The position numbers were made by a program, and so were the translations under genes. The notes beneath the pieces are model-generated. The model was not told the origin of the DNA. It did not search any database and was given only the letters and a program-made list of their open reading frames with translations. This document shows, piece by piece, positions 53,486 through 64,000 of a stretch of 64,000 nucleotides of DNA. This stretch comes from Syngnathus acus (Eukaryota; Chordata; Actinopteri; Syngnathiformes; Syngnathidae): assembly GCF_901709675.1 (NCBI RefSeq), contig NC_051100.1, positions 928,001 to 992,000 on the forward strand, written 5' to 3'. Every line of letters begins with the position of its first letter. Position 1 is the first letter of the stretch.

Positions 53486-64000
<10,515 letters not shown>

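Overview
This is a vertebrate nuclear window, almost certainly from a ray-finned (teleost) fish. It has three split genes with vertebrate orthologues, many introns of about 75-500 bp, abundant microsatellites, and degenerate interspersed repeats of types common in teleosts. There is no bacterial-style gene packing, no CRISPR, no rRNA and no recognisable tRNA. Coding exons were found by joining reading frames across GT-AG (once GC-AG) splice sites and checking that the intron phase is preserved at every junction. The protein identifications come from my memory of the vertebrate families, not from a search.

Left third (1-17.2 kb, minus strand): the 5' part of an adhesion GPCR of the ADGRA (GPR123/124/125) subfamily. 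It has a signal peptide and LRRNT exon at 16986-17203, four 72-bp leucine-rich-repeat exons, and an LRR C-terminal cap exon at 2228-2391. The Ig, GAIN and 7TM parts lie beyond the left edge. The divergent position beside cfap46 matches human 10q26.3 (CFAP46/ADGRA1) and suggests adgra1, although the mammalian ADGRA1 proteins I know lack the LRR ectodomain.

Middle (17.2-53 kb): a 10.7-kb gene-poor stretch with two abutting perfect palindromes at 17857-17946. Then comes a nearly complete GABA-A receptor pi subunit gene (gabrp, minus strand, eight coding exons, 27878-34832) whose first, signal-peptide exon I could not locate. About 18 kb follows with only simple repeats and transposon remnants.

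Right (53.0-64 kb, plus strand): the first 22 coding exons (about 911 codons) of cfap46, a TPR-rich protein of the ciliary central apparatus. The gene runs off the right edge. A perfect palindromic RFX X-box (53027-53039) sits 447 bp upstream of its start codon, as expected for a motile-cilia gene. One cfap46 intron uses a GC-AG splice pair. Its introns hold a 172-bp MITE, a teleost interspersed repeat and a 95-bp tandem duplication.

The three genes do not form a pathway: they encode an adhesion receptor, a chloride-channel subunit and an axonemal protein. No novel multi-gene system is evident. The most interesting points are the LRR-bearing adgra1 candidate with its synteny, gabrp lodged between adgra and cfap46, the X-box, the GC-AG intron and the twin palindromes.
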